In this document: piece after piece, positions 1-10,200 of the stretch
How positions within the stretch are numbered: position 1 is the first letter of the stretch
Layout of the letters: every line of letters begins with the position of its first letter
Assembly: GCA_027578815.1 (NCBI GenBank)
Contig: JANBTH010000031.1
Coordinates: 1-51,734, forward strand
DNA from: Coemansia sp. RSA 1804
Lineage: Eukaryota; Kickxellomycota; Kickxellomycetes; Kickxellales; Kickxellaceae
Length of the DNA: 51,734 nucleotides
Direction of reading: 5' to 3'
Made by a program: the position numbers and the translations under genes
Notes under the pieces: generated by a model
Seen by the model: only the letters and a program-made list of their open reading frames with translations
Told to the model about the DNA's origin: nothing
Database searches by the model: none

Positions 1-1235
1 AATGCGCCTACGCTGGCTGTGCATAAACATCTAACCTTGTAACGAGTACTAAAAAGGACATGTTCCAATCCCCCCTCCCACACACACATTCCCAACTTTA
101 GATGGATTGCTGCTAGGCAAGCGTAGAGTTGAGAGGGCGGGGGAGGAGATCCAGTCATAGCTTGCTCCCCCCATCTCCTTTAGCTGAACCACAGCTTGCT
201 ACAGCTTTATTCTGTGCCATATGCTAGAGAAATCCAAGGAAGAAATAAAAAGTTATTATTATTATTTCTCTCTGTAGACGTTTGTTGGATGTTAGAAGAG
301 GGGGTGTTCCAGGATTGGTGAACGAGTGGGCACGATGCCGGCGATGGTGATGCACTTACCCCTGGTTAGTTGCCATTCAAAGACATATCTCTCCCCTCAT
401 TTACCATAGATTATTCATGGACCTTGTGAAAGGAAGAAAGGAAGAAAGGAAGGATGGTTGGTTGGTCATCCATCCAATTCCTAACCACACACGCACACCT
501 TCATCTGCCAATTATCACTTGCATTGACTGCGCAACACAAGAAAGAATAGGCAAAAAAACAAGCCGATGTTCGTCGTCTTTCGGCGTACGGGTTTTTTCG
601 CAAGTTGATTGTTGCAGCTGCCCCCTTTTCTCCATCTCTTGTATTCACGCAACTCATCTTCACCGGTGATGCCCATGCACTGTGACATTAATAACGGCAT
701 AAGGATGAATAAAGCAATTACAGTGTACATTCCTCATGTTCCTCATGTCGGGGATGGTGCGTGTTGTGGGAGGAGTGCTTTTTGGCGGAACGTCATACAG
801 ACAAAGTAACCTTATCTCTTCACGATGCCTGCTTTCGGAAGAGTAAGCAAGCAAGGAGTGCGCTAGATTTCAACAATTTCCAAAATTTACCGTCCAAAGA
901 AATGAAAAAACAATCGAGCAACAAGCTAGGCGGCCTGACTACACTAGTGGTAGCTAGCACTTTGTTTCATCGCTATATGCGCTGCTGGATGTTGGGAGAT
1001 GTATTTAAGCACCGGATCTTGGGACGGGAAGAGGAAGGCTGGCTGGCTGGCTGGCTGACTAGCTGGTTATCCGTAGTATCTCCTCGTCTTAATTTCTCCT
1101 TCTTTTTCCTCAGCATAGCGCAAGGGAAAACCCAGAGCAGTGACCATATATTTTTCCTCATACATAATATACATACGTACACGTATCCTTGTGAGTTTTA
1201 TTTAATCGTAATATTGGACGAGACGCTTGATAAGC
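1..1235. other. 5' flank without a recognised gene
   Basis: No open frame here resembles a known protein; the short frames are low complexity or overlap each other on both strands. The stretch holds simple repeats: an ATT run at about 253-267, AAGG/GAAA-type purine repeats at about 432-452, and five GGCT units at 1037-1056. The last few hundred bases should contain the promoter and leader of the P-type ATPase gene that starts at 1236. A TATTTAA-like element lies near 1010, but I cannot fix a transcription start. Confidence 0.5.
1037..1056 (+). repeat. (GGCT)5 microsatellite
   Basis: Five perfect GGCT units lie about 180 bp before the P-type ATPase start codon, probably in the promoter or leader. 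Confidence 0.7.
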
Positions 1236-4200
1236 ATGGGACATCCGAGGGATAACTATAACAATAGTATTGGTTTAGATGGCAGCGGCGGTGAAGGTCT
1301 GTCGCGCGTAGTCACCTTCGGTGGCAACAACGCAGGAGCCGGGAACATACACACGCTTAGTGCTGTTCCATCCAGCGATCCGCGCACCATGCGCAACACG
1401 GATGGGATCGATGGCAACGAAGGATCACCGCCAGATCAGGGAGCCAGAGAAAAGAACGAGAAAAGCAAGCTCAAAAACGTGGACATTACCGAGCATCTGC
1501 TCACGCTGGACGAGGTGTGCATCAAGTTCTCCGTCAAGACAAACGCCAGCAATCCGCAGGAATCGTTTGGATTGAGCACCGGGCAGGCGGCCGAGCTGCT
1601 GGCAACCAATGGGCCAAACACGCTGACGCCTCCAAAGAAAAAATCGAGCTTCCAAAAGTTCATGGTTTGTCTTTCGTCGCTCTTCAACCTCATGCTTGTT
1701 GCGGCTGGCGTTCTCCAGTACGTGCTGCTGGGCATCGATTTCAAGGACAACAAGATCAACGCAAGTATCACTCCAATATCCACGCTTTTTATTGCCGCTT
1801 ATTGGCTGTATTGCACATATCCATCGGTGTATATACAAGTGTGGCAACAAATACTAACCATCGGCAACGTTAATTTTTCTTTTTGTAGATATACATGGGC
1901 GCAATTCTCATTGCCGTCGCATTTATCAACGCAGGCGTCGAATGGTACCAGCAGCGCAAGAGCGAGAACACGCTTGCAGCGCTACTCAAGATGATCCCAG
2001 CCAAGACGCACGCAATCCGCGAAGGCAAGCTCGACACAGTGGAGGCGGCCGGACTCGTGGCAGGAGACGTGGTGTTTCTGCGGATGGGAGACAAGATCCC
2101 AGCGGACTGCTACGTGTTCTCAGCCAGCGATCTGAAGGTCGACAACTCGTCCCTGACTGGCGAGTCGGAGCCGCAGGAGCGGCAGGCGGGGAACACAATG
2201 AGGAACCCGCTGGAGGCAACAAACATGGTGTTCAGCGGCACGCTTGTCATCAGCGGCGAGGCATACGCAATCGTGGTGCGCACGGGCGATAACACGGTGC
2301 TGGGCCAGATAGCCGGAATGACGGCGGGCGAGGAGAAGGCGCAAAGCCCGCTCAACCACGAGATCGCAATGTATGTGCGCATCATTGCCAGCGTGGCGAT
2401 ATTCACAGGAGCGGTGTTCTTTATTGCCGGAATGTGCTTGTACAAGGATTTCCCGTTTGCTATCAACTTTGCCATCGGCACGTTTGTTGCGTGGGTGCCC
2501 GAGGGGCTTCCGGCAACGGTGACGATGCTGCTGACGATTGCGGCCAAGCGCATGGCGGCCGAAAACGTGCTTGTCAAGGACCTCCAGGGCGTCGAGACGC
2601 TTGGCGCAATCACTCTGCTGGCCACCGACAAGACCGGAACGCTGACACGCAACCAGATGACAGTCACCAACATCTGGGCCAACGGCAGACTGTATTCGTC
2701 GACACGCGGACACAACGATATGGGCGAGCCGATCACCAACGCCGACGCATCGGGAGTGCGCGAAATCATTGCGATATCCACGCTCTGCCGCAGCGTCAAA
2801 TTCGACCGCACGGATGTGCCGGTGGAGAAGCGCCAGCTGCTGGGCGATGCAACAGAGTCCGGGCTGGTGCGGTTTGCTGGCGCGCGCATTGGCAGCGACT
2901 TTGACGAGATGCTGCCCAGACACCCAAAGGTGTTCGAGGTGCCGTTCAACTCGGCAAACAAGTGGATGCTGTCGGTGCACAGACTGGCACACGCCGAGGG
3001 GCCGCTGACGCTGCTGATCAAGGGCGCTCCAGAGCGTATTCTGCGTCTGTGCGCAACCATTATCCACGGCGACGCAGTTGTGCCGCTGACGGACGAGCAC
3101 AGGAAGCAGTACGACGAGACGTACGAGTACATGGCGTCGCGCGGACACCGGGTGCTGGCGTTTGCGCAGCTGCAGCTGGGCGGCAGCGAGTATCCGGAGG
3201 ACTATGTGTTCAGCAAGAAGACGCAGAACTACCCGACTGGCGGATATACGTTTGTCGGGCTGGCATCGCTGGAGGATCCGCCCAAGCACGGCGTGCGCGA
3301 GGCGATTGGGCGGTGCCGCTCGGCAGGCATCCAGGTGATGATGGTGACGGGCGACCATCCGCTGACGGCAGAGGCGATTGGGCGCAAGATCAACCTTGTT
3401 GTTGGCGAGACGCGCGAGGGCGTGGCAAAGCGCATGGGGCGCGCAGTGGAGGATGTGGGCGAGGACGAGTACGATGCGATGGTGATCCACGGGGAGCAGA
3501 TCAGCGAGATGACGGATCGCGATTGGGAGCTCGTGTTCCGCAAGCCCGAGGTGATCTTTGCGCGCACGTCACCCAAGAACAAGCTGGAGATTGTGACGCG
3601 CGCACAGGCAATGGGACACATCTGCGGCGTGACGGGCGATGGCGTCAACGACTCGCCGGCGCTGAAGAAGGCGGATCTGGGAATCGCCATGAACGAGTCC
3701 GGATCCGACGTGTCGAAGGAGGCGGCGTCGATGATTCTGCTGGACGACAACTTTGCATCTATAGTCAAGGGCATCGCCGAGGGCCGTCTGATCTTTGCCA
3801 ATCTGAAAAAGTCGATCCGATACACGGTGACTCACTCGACGCCCGAGGTGATTCCGCAGATTCTGTACATCATCGTGCCGTTGCCGCCGATGATCACGCC
3901 GCTGATGATTCTGTGCATTGATCTCGGGTTTGAGATCATGGCAGCACTGACGTACGCGTGGGAGCCGCCGGAGTCGAGGAACGGCCTGATGAAGCTTCCG
4001 CCGCGCAAACCCGTCACCATGCGCTCTGCTGCCCAGCTGCGCGCCTACAACGCGCGGCATCCTCCGCCGCCGCTCGACCCGGAGACAGGCGAGCCGCTCA
4101 AGCAGCGCTGGCCGAGTCGCGTTGCCCACACGCTGAAGGCGCCGTTCACGCGCGTGTGGTGGCAGGACCGGCTGGAGAAGAAGGAGGGCGAAATCCTCGT

Positions 4201-4813
4201 GGACGGCGATCTTTTGAGCTGGTCGTACATCGAGGCCGGCTTGATCTCGACGATCTCGCTAATCGTCACGTTCTTTGTCGTCATTTACTGCAGACACCAC
4301 ATCTCGCCGCGCCAGCTACGACTGATGGCCAAGGACACCTCGGTGACCTACTTCAACAAGGACTCGCCCGACTACACGTACGGCGGCCGCACATTCAGCG
4401 GCTCCGACCAGTTCTATGCGCTGAACGAGGGGCGCACCGGCATCATGTTCTCGATCTACATTCTGCAGGTCTTCAATCTGTTCATCTGTAAGGCAAGGTT
4501 CCGCCTGCCGTTTGGCCGCTTCATGTTCCGCAACATCAGGACGTTCTATGGCTTTGGTTGTGGCCTGCTGCTGCTGGTGATCGTTACGTATATCCCGCCG
4601 CTCAACAGCGTCTTCAACAGCAGCTACAAGTCCATTCCGCTGTACTGGCTGATCGCGCTGGGCTTCGGCGGCCTGCTGCTTCTCTACGCAACGGCGCGCA
4701 CGCTCTTCCTGCGCAGGAGCCGCCCGATCAAGTGGAACAACACTATCCAGGGTCTGCACATGCATCCGACCATCTGGAGCACCAGGCACACCACAAAGTC
4801 CATCGAGGTGTGA
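1236..4813 (+). CDS. Type IIC P-type cation ATPase (Na+,K+/H+,K+-ATPase alpha-like)
   Basis: Exons are 1236-1760 and 1889-4813, giving 1149 residues. This is a membrane ion pump that forms a phospho-aspartate during ATP-driven cation transport. Visible motifs are TGES at about 265-268 (dephosphorylation loop), PEGLPATVT in M4, DKTGTLT with the phosphorylated Asp at about 422, KGAPERI (nucleotide binding) and TGDGVND at about 757. The N-terminal phrase ending NTLTPP and the segment after PEGL match the IIC (Na,K/H,K) group better than SERCA or Ena pumps. The length fits a ten-helix alpha subunit with a somewhat long N-terminus. The first ATG in frame is 1236; the frame is open upstream only to a TTG. 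No beta subunit gene is seen nearby. In M5 the potassium-site Ser of Na,K-ATPase is His (about 824), and in M6 the second Asp is Glu (about 857), so the transported ions are uncertain. It converges on the next gene with 129 bp between stops. Confidence 0.93.
1761..1888 (+). other. GC-AG spliceosomal intron of the P-type ATPase gene
   Basis: The intron is 128 bp. The donor is GCAAGT rather than GT, preceded by AAC. The acceptor is TTTTTGTAG, and a perfect TACTAAC branch site lies at 1852-1858. Splicing at the GC gives phase 0 and joins ...KIN to IYMGAIL, which restores the M2 helix found in IIC pumps. Using the nearby GT at 1765 leaves exon 1 one base out of frame with exon 2, so it would not give the pump. 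Confidence 0.85.
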
Positions 4814-4942
4814 GCAATGGAAGCCGGATAGAGGGAGTTTTGAGTTTTCTTAATATATAATACTTTTGCCATCAAGCAAAACAAAACATAGCAAACCGCA
4901 ACTCTTTTAAGAGGAATCCAAAAGTGATCCGAGCAAACCTCG

Positions 4943-5734
4943 TCATGGAGCCGGAGCCACGGGCGTCACATCAAACATGCCACGCACAGAGTTCATACAC
5001 ACCACGCGCCACGCGTTTGCCACGGCATTCCGGAAATCGTCAACCGCCACGGGTCCCTCGACGACCTGGCCGGTTTCGAGCAAATAGTTGCGCATTGTGC
5101 CGGCCAAAAGCCCGTCGGATACCGGCGGCGTGACCAATCGCATCGTCCCGTCAACCAGTTTCGAAACGGCCACGTTTGCAATGTGCGCCTCTGTGACGCG
5201 GCCCGCCGTGTTGTGCAGCAGAACAAGCGACTCGTCCGGGTAGTCGGATCCCGCTAGCGCTCGTGCTGCTGCCGCGTCGTAGATCCGTCGGAACGTTGTT
5301 TTGCAGGCAACGAATGGCGATGCTCGCAGGCCTTCTGTCGGCTGCGGATCCAGCACAAGCAGCGGGGGGTTTGCATCTGCACTGGTCGTCGGGATTGGAA
5401 CCACCTGCACATCCAGAGCGCCGTCTGAGCTGAGCAAGATGCGCGCACGCCCCTTTTGGCACCCACTTCCCTGCTGATCCTGCTTCTGGTTGCTGTTGTT
5501 CGCGAGCGCACTCTGCAGACGCGATTCCACCACGGCTGGCAATACACGAGCGACTGGGAAGCAGCGGTGGTTTGGGTAGCACTTTTCCGAGAGAACACGT
5601 GCGGAGCGGCGCATTCTGTCCAGATGCTGGTCGAGAAGCAGCAGCCCGTCCTCGTGCGTGTAGAGTGTTGTTTCGAGGATCTGGAACGACGACGGGTCGG
5701 GCAGATCTGTATTCATCTTCTGCTGTTCTGCCAT
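4943..5734 (-). CDS. ABZ2: Class IV PLP enzyme, aminodeoxychorismate lyase-like (4-aminobenzoate synthesis)
   Basis: The product is 263 residues. The family cleaves 4-amino-4-deoxychorismate to p-aminobenzoate and pyruvate for folate synthesis. The N-terminal part (LETTLYTHEDGLLLLDQHLDRM) has the typical 'effect... L..HL.R' start of fold-type IV enzymes. The likely PLP lysine sits in CKTTFRR (about residue 145), followed by LLHNTAGRVTEAHIANVAV and TPPVSDGLLAGTMRNYLL, which are standard fold-IV landmarks. The ATG at 5734 is chosen because the longer frame to 5788 begins with TTG; a second ATG six codons on (5716) is also possible. The family includes branched-chain and D-amino acid aminotransferases, but the short length and the motif set fit the Abz2/PabC group best. 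The gene is compact and intronless. Confidence 0.75.
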   Translation of the reverse strand: MAEQQKMNTDLPDPSSFQILETTLYTHEDGLLLLDQHLDRMRRSARVLSEKCYPNHRCFPVARVLPAVVESRLQSALANNSNQKQDQQGSGCQKGRARILLSSDGALDVQVVPIPTTSADANPPLLVLDPQPTEGLRASPFVACKTTFRRIYDAAAARALAGSDYPDESLVLLHNTAGRVTEAHIANVAVSKLVDGTMRLVTPPVSDGLLAGTMRNYLLETGQVVEGPVAVDDFRNAVANAWRVVCMNSVRGMFDVTPVAPAP

Positions 5735-6310
5735 CAGAGTCAGTTGATACAAAACTATATCGTTCTCCCCAACCACAGATGCAATCAAGGCAAGCTAAGA
5801 AAAGGAGTAAATGGATCACAGCTCTCTTCTCTCTTTTCTCCTTGTCCGCCTGGAACAATAAACTACAAACAAAAATACAACAATAAAACAAATAATGCAA
5901 GCTGATAGATAGAGATAAAAAGGTGTTTGATTCGCGTTGTTTTGAATCAGAACACTTTTTGCCTTTTTTGATATCACTGGATCATTCGTGAAAAAAAATA
6001 AACGCTCGTCAAAAAGCCAAAATCCGGTGTTTTTCATAAAGCACTGTCATTTCGCCTTCCCTTTTCATAATTGACGCATTGGAATCTTTTTTCTTTTCCC
6101 TCCCCTCTGTTTTTCTGTTTTTTTTTCTCTCGGCTTGGAAAAACAGCATTACTTTTTTCTTCCTCTTTTGACCCTTTTTTCTACTATCCAAACGTCATAA
6201 AAGGAGGAAAATTCGTATGGTCCAGCGTTGAATCTGAAAAACAGGCCCTATCTCTCCCACCTACCCACCGTTACTTTGACGATAAAAGAAGAGAGAAAGA
6301 CTTGTTCGCG

Positions 6311-6319
6311 TATATAAAG
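6311..6319 (+). promoter_or_regulatory. TATA box candidate for the EST1/SMG7-like gene
   Basis: TATATAAAG matches the TATA consensus and stands in an otherwise pyrimidine-rich stretch. It is far from the start codon (about 960 bp), so it fits only if the leader is long or spliced. The GTAAGTA at 6560 supports a spliced leader. Confidence 0.35.
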
Positions 6320-6626
6320 CAACTATCTACCGTCATTTCTTTCTTTCTTTTATTCCTCTCTCTTTTTTGGTGCGCGTATGTTTGGGTTGTGGATTCGGTG
6401 AAGAAATTAGCTAAAGCGAATACTTGATTTTTCTTTGCCCGTCTTTTTAAGCTCTTCCGGCTGCGAGTTTAAGAAAGAAGAGAGCAACCTTGTTCGCTTG
6501 GTATCGTTGGTCTTGGAGTGTTTGCTTATTTGATCTCTTTTATTTTCTAAGCAGTGGCGGTAAGTAACAGATATAATTGAAAAAACACATACATGGCAGT
6601 ATATGCGCATACACTGAATGCCTGTC

Positions 6627-6644
6627 CTATCTATCTATCTATCT
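6627..6644 (+). repeat. CTAT microsatellite
   Basis: Four CTAT units plus a partial one lie in the presumed leader intron region of the EST1/SMG7-like gene. Confidence 0.7.
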
Positions 6645-7278
6645 CTATCGCATTATCTTTTTTTGCATGTCTTTGGCTTGCAAAATATTAGCCATCTGAC
6701 ATATTTTTTATGTTTTTTTGCCACCTTACGTCTCTTTTTTCTATTTCTCTTTTGTTCAACTAGAACAAAAAAAGCCCCTTACCGCTATAATAAATTTTGA
6801 GTTGCTTTTTTCTGCTGCGGCCACTTTATTATTTTGGCGCTTTTCCAATTTTTTCACTTCATTTCATCTCATCTAGGCAAGAACGAAATACCACCATATC
6901 CATATACTCTATCCTACTATATATTTGTTTTACTATTCAGTGTGGATTTTACTGTTCTTTCTTTTCCTCCTTGGGACCTACTTTTTTTTTTGCCAAGAAT
7001 TAGTCTCTATTCATTATTGCTTTATTTCCCGTGTTCTAGTAAACCTCATTTGGCACTAATAGTCCTTGTCTTTCTTTCTCTCTCTCAAACCAACTATTGT
7101 TCTGCATTATTTGTCGATAAGCTTTCCGTAGGCAAGTGCATCTACATCCGTACCTGCCATTCGTGTCTAAATCTGGACTGCACACTACCAACAGCAGCAG
7201 CGGTGGCATAGGCAGCGGCACCACCACAACAAACAACCAGCAACCAGCAACCATCCCGGGATTTATAGACAGTAACTA

Positions 7279-10200
7279 ATGGCAGCCATGGATCCCATCA
7301 TCGTGCACCGCCAGCAACACCATCAGCAGCAACAGCACTCGACGCTGTCCCAGATGCGCGATATATCACAGGCGACCAGCACCGCGGAACTCACAAAGAT
7401 GATTCGCCAGGTCAGCGATGCGCTTGATGCCGAAATGCGCGCACCCAACGCAAACCACTTTGCACCGCATACCGAGGCCCTGCGCTGCGACTGTCTGGAG
7501 CTTTTCCGCAAACTGCTGGTGCGCAACCCTTACTCGTCACAACGCAAGGACATTCCCAGCAAAATGTGGTTCCGCACAATCTACCCTTCCATCGAGCAGT
7601 ATCGTGCCAACATCAGGCAGTTTGAGACCATGCTTCATGCTGCGGCTGCTGCTTCCGGCGCAAGTTCATCGCCCTCGCCCTTGTCGTCGTCATCGGCAGC
7701 CACTGCCTTTTCAACCGTGGCTGCTACTGCTGTTTCCTCAGGCGGGAACCCTGCCGCCAAGCCTGACACCATTACCACTAGGAGGGAGCTATCAAAGTGG
7801 CGTGCGCGCTTTCAAACGTTCCTGCAGGCGTCAGCTGGGATGCTGCTAAGGATGGTTGTTGAATTGGCGGAGACTCATGCGCTGGTGGCTGCAGATTCGC
7901 TGAGTTGCCTGAGTGATTGTGCGCTCGATGCACGTACACTTGCTACCCACGTGTATGGGTTTGATTTCGTTGATTGCCTGAGGTCGGAGCTCCATCCGAC
8001 GCTCAGCTCGACACAAAGAGCAGCGCTGGCAATCATATCGAAGCTATTGACTCATCTGGGCGATTTGTCAAGATACTGTATACTCTACACTAGCAAAAAG
8101 CAGCAGCAGCAGCACCAGCGTCAGACAAATAATAATAATAATAGCATTACTGCTACTGGTGACGGTGCAAGTAGTAGCAACGGTAGCTATAGTGCGGGTG
8201 ACGATGTTTGGTGGGCGGCCAAGAACTTTTACCGTGCTGCTATAAAGCTTGCCCCGCATCGTGGACAGCCTCATAACCAGATTGCAGTTATCTACGGGTA
8301 TGAGAAAAACAGTCTTGAGGGCGTTTTCCATTACTATCGCGCACTCTCTGCACAGTATGACTTTATGCCTTCGGAAGCCAACCTGCGAACCATCCTCGAC
8401 AATGCGCTGCGTGCGGTTGATAGTCTGGATAGTAAGAATAAGCATAATCTGAGCCAGCAGCAGCAGCAACAGCAACAAAGTCCGAACAAGCAGCAGAGAC
8501 AGCGGCATCAGGAAAGGAGACAGCTTCGGGCTAAAGCCAGTGCCAAGAGCGTTGATGAGTCTGACGAAGGCAATACCGCAACAGGATACGCATACTATGA
8601 CAAGCAGATATACGCGCGGTTCACACATCTGCGCTATCTCTTTGCCTTCAATTGTCACACACTGGCAGCTATTGCGGCGCTTGAGTCTGAAAACCCCCTT
8701 GACCAGACGGCAACCGATCAGAAGACAGTAACGCCCGAGATGGAGGAGCAGATATCCACGGAGATTGGGCTTGCGTGCGGCAAGTTTGTGCATGGTGCAA
8801 AGTCGGGCCTCATTGACGAGCGGCAGGCACTTATGACACAAGCGGTGCATCTGATTGAGCAGCAGCGGCTTGCGTGTCTCAATGCAAATGCGGCGGAGAC
8901 GCGGTTGCATGATCCGGTTATTGCCAGACTCTCTGCGCACCTGTCTATGCGTATTGCAGAGCATGTGTGCTTTGGGATTAGTCGGTCGATTTCTGACGCG
9001 ATGGGGGCGCATAAAGGCGGCAACGGCAACGGCAGTGCGTCAAGTGCAGCACGGCTGGCGATCAAAAGTCCCTCTGATCTGCTATCGAATCCAAGCCGAC
9101 GGACTCTGCCGCTGCTTGTGCAAACGCTGATATGGATCGTATCTGCGTGTATTCGCGTGGTCAAGGACTCGACGTCCAGAGATTACCTGGCAGCGCATGG
9201 CGGGGCGCCAATAACAGAGCTCAAGTCGCAGGTTTTCAAGGTGGTTCGCGACTGCGGATTGTTGGCCAATATGCGCAAACTGCGCACAGCAATGGAGCAG
9301 GCGCATGGCAAGATCAGCCGACGGTCGCCGCTTACATCGCCGGTTGCATGGAAGGATACGCTGCTGTCGATGGACAATCTGACGCATCATATCTGGACGC
9401 TGTCTAACGCGTCGGGAGGCACGTCTGCGCAACGCGGGTACGAGCCCGAGCTCCTAGCTGGCTGGCAGCTGCCTGACGGATCAGTGTGGGGACGGTTGGC
9501 GCCAGTTGAAGAGACAGACCAGAACTCGAAGCTGCGCCCATTGTCGCCGCTTGCCGATATAAGCGAAGACACCCGGCTGCTTGCTCTCTGGAGACAGCTG
9601 TACTGGCTCTTGTCGGTGCTGTTGGAGGCACTTCCCATGGTTCTTGATCTTGTTGATCGCGAAGAGAGCGCACAGCAGACGGCAAGTGATTCTGTAGACC
9701 AGAAGCAGCATCTGGGCCGTGCGGATGAAGAGATTCTTCTTCATGAGGCCACGCCCGATGGCAGCGAGTCCAACAATGACAACGACGATGATGATGATGA
9801 GTATGAGGATGAAGACGCTGAGAACGAGACGATTTGCTTCCAGGGTCGGCCGCAATGGCAGCAGAGACAACCGTCAGCAGCAGCAGCACTGCCACAGCTA
9901 CACAGCGTGGCCAGCGCAGCATCGTCGGTGGCTTTAGAAGGCACTGTCGATGCGGCGACTCAATCAGATTGGCATTCATCAGTTCCACCGACGCCGCAAA
10001 TGGCGCAGCAGGCATACAAGTCATTGCGCCAGCCCTCTGCATCAAACAATAATAGCAGTGTCTCCGAAAAGCTTCTTCTTTCGGAGCTCTGGCGAATGGC
10101 AGCACCACAGCAGCGGAAGGAGCAAGGGTCGCTGAAGGAAGAGGCGGAGCTGGAGAGCACCGAGTCGGCGATGCGGATGATTGAGCAGATGGAGCTGGCC

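Larger units (their letters stand above)
5735..7278. other. Divergent promoter region between ADC lyase-like and EST1/SMG7-like genes
   Basis: No gene is recognised. The region is rich in T and CT tracts with a CTAT repeat at 6627-6644. It must hold the promoters of both flanking genes. A TATATAAAG box at 6311-6319 points toward the plus-strand gene. It lies about 960 bp before the ATG, which implies a long leader. A strong donor-like GTAAGTA at 6560 suggests a leader intron; CCGTAG ending near 7131 is one possible acceptor, but I cannot confirm it. An imperfect 20-bp palindrome centred on TATGCGCATA lies at 6597-6616. Confidence 0.4.

Noticed and set aside
2120..3490. Long minus-strand frame (456 codons) opposite the P-type ATPase
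   Set aside because: It is an antisense shadow caused by GC-rich third positions; the plus strand carries an unmistakable ATPase.
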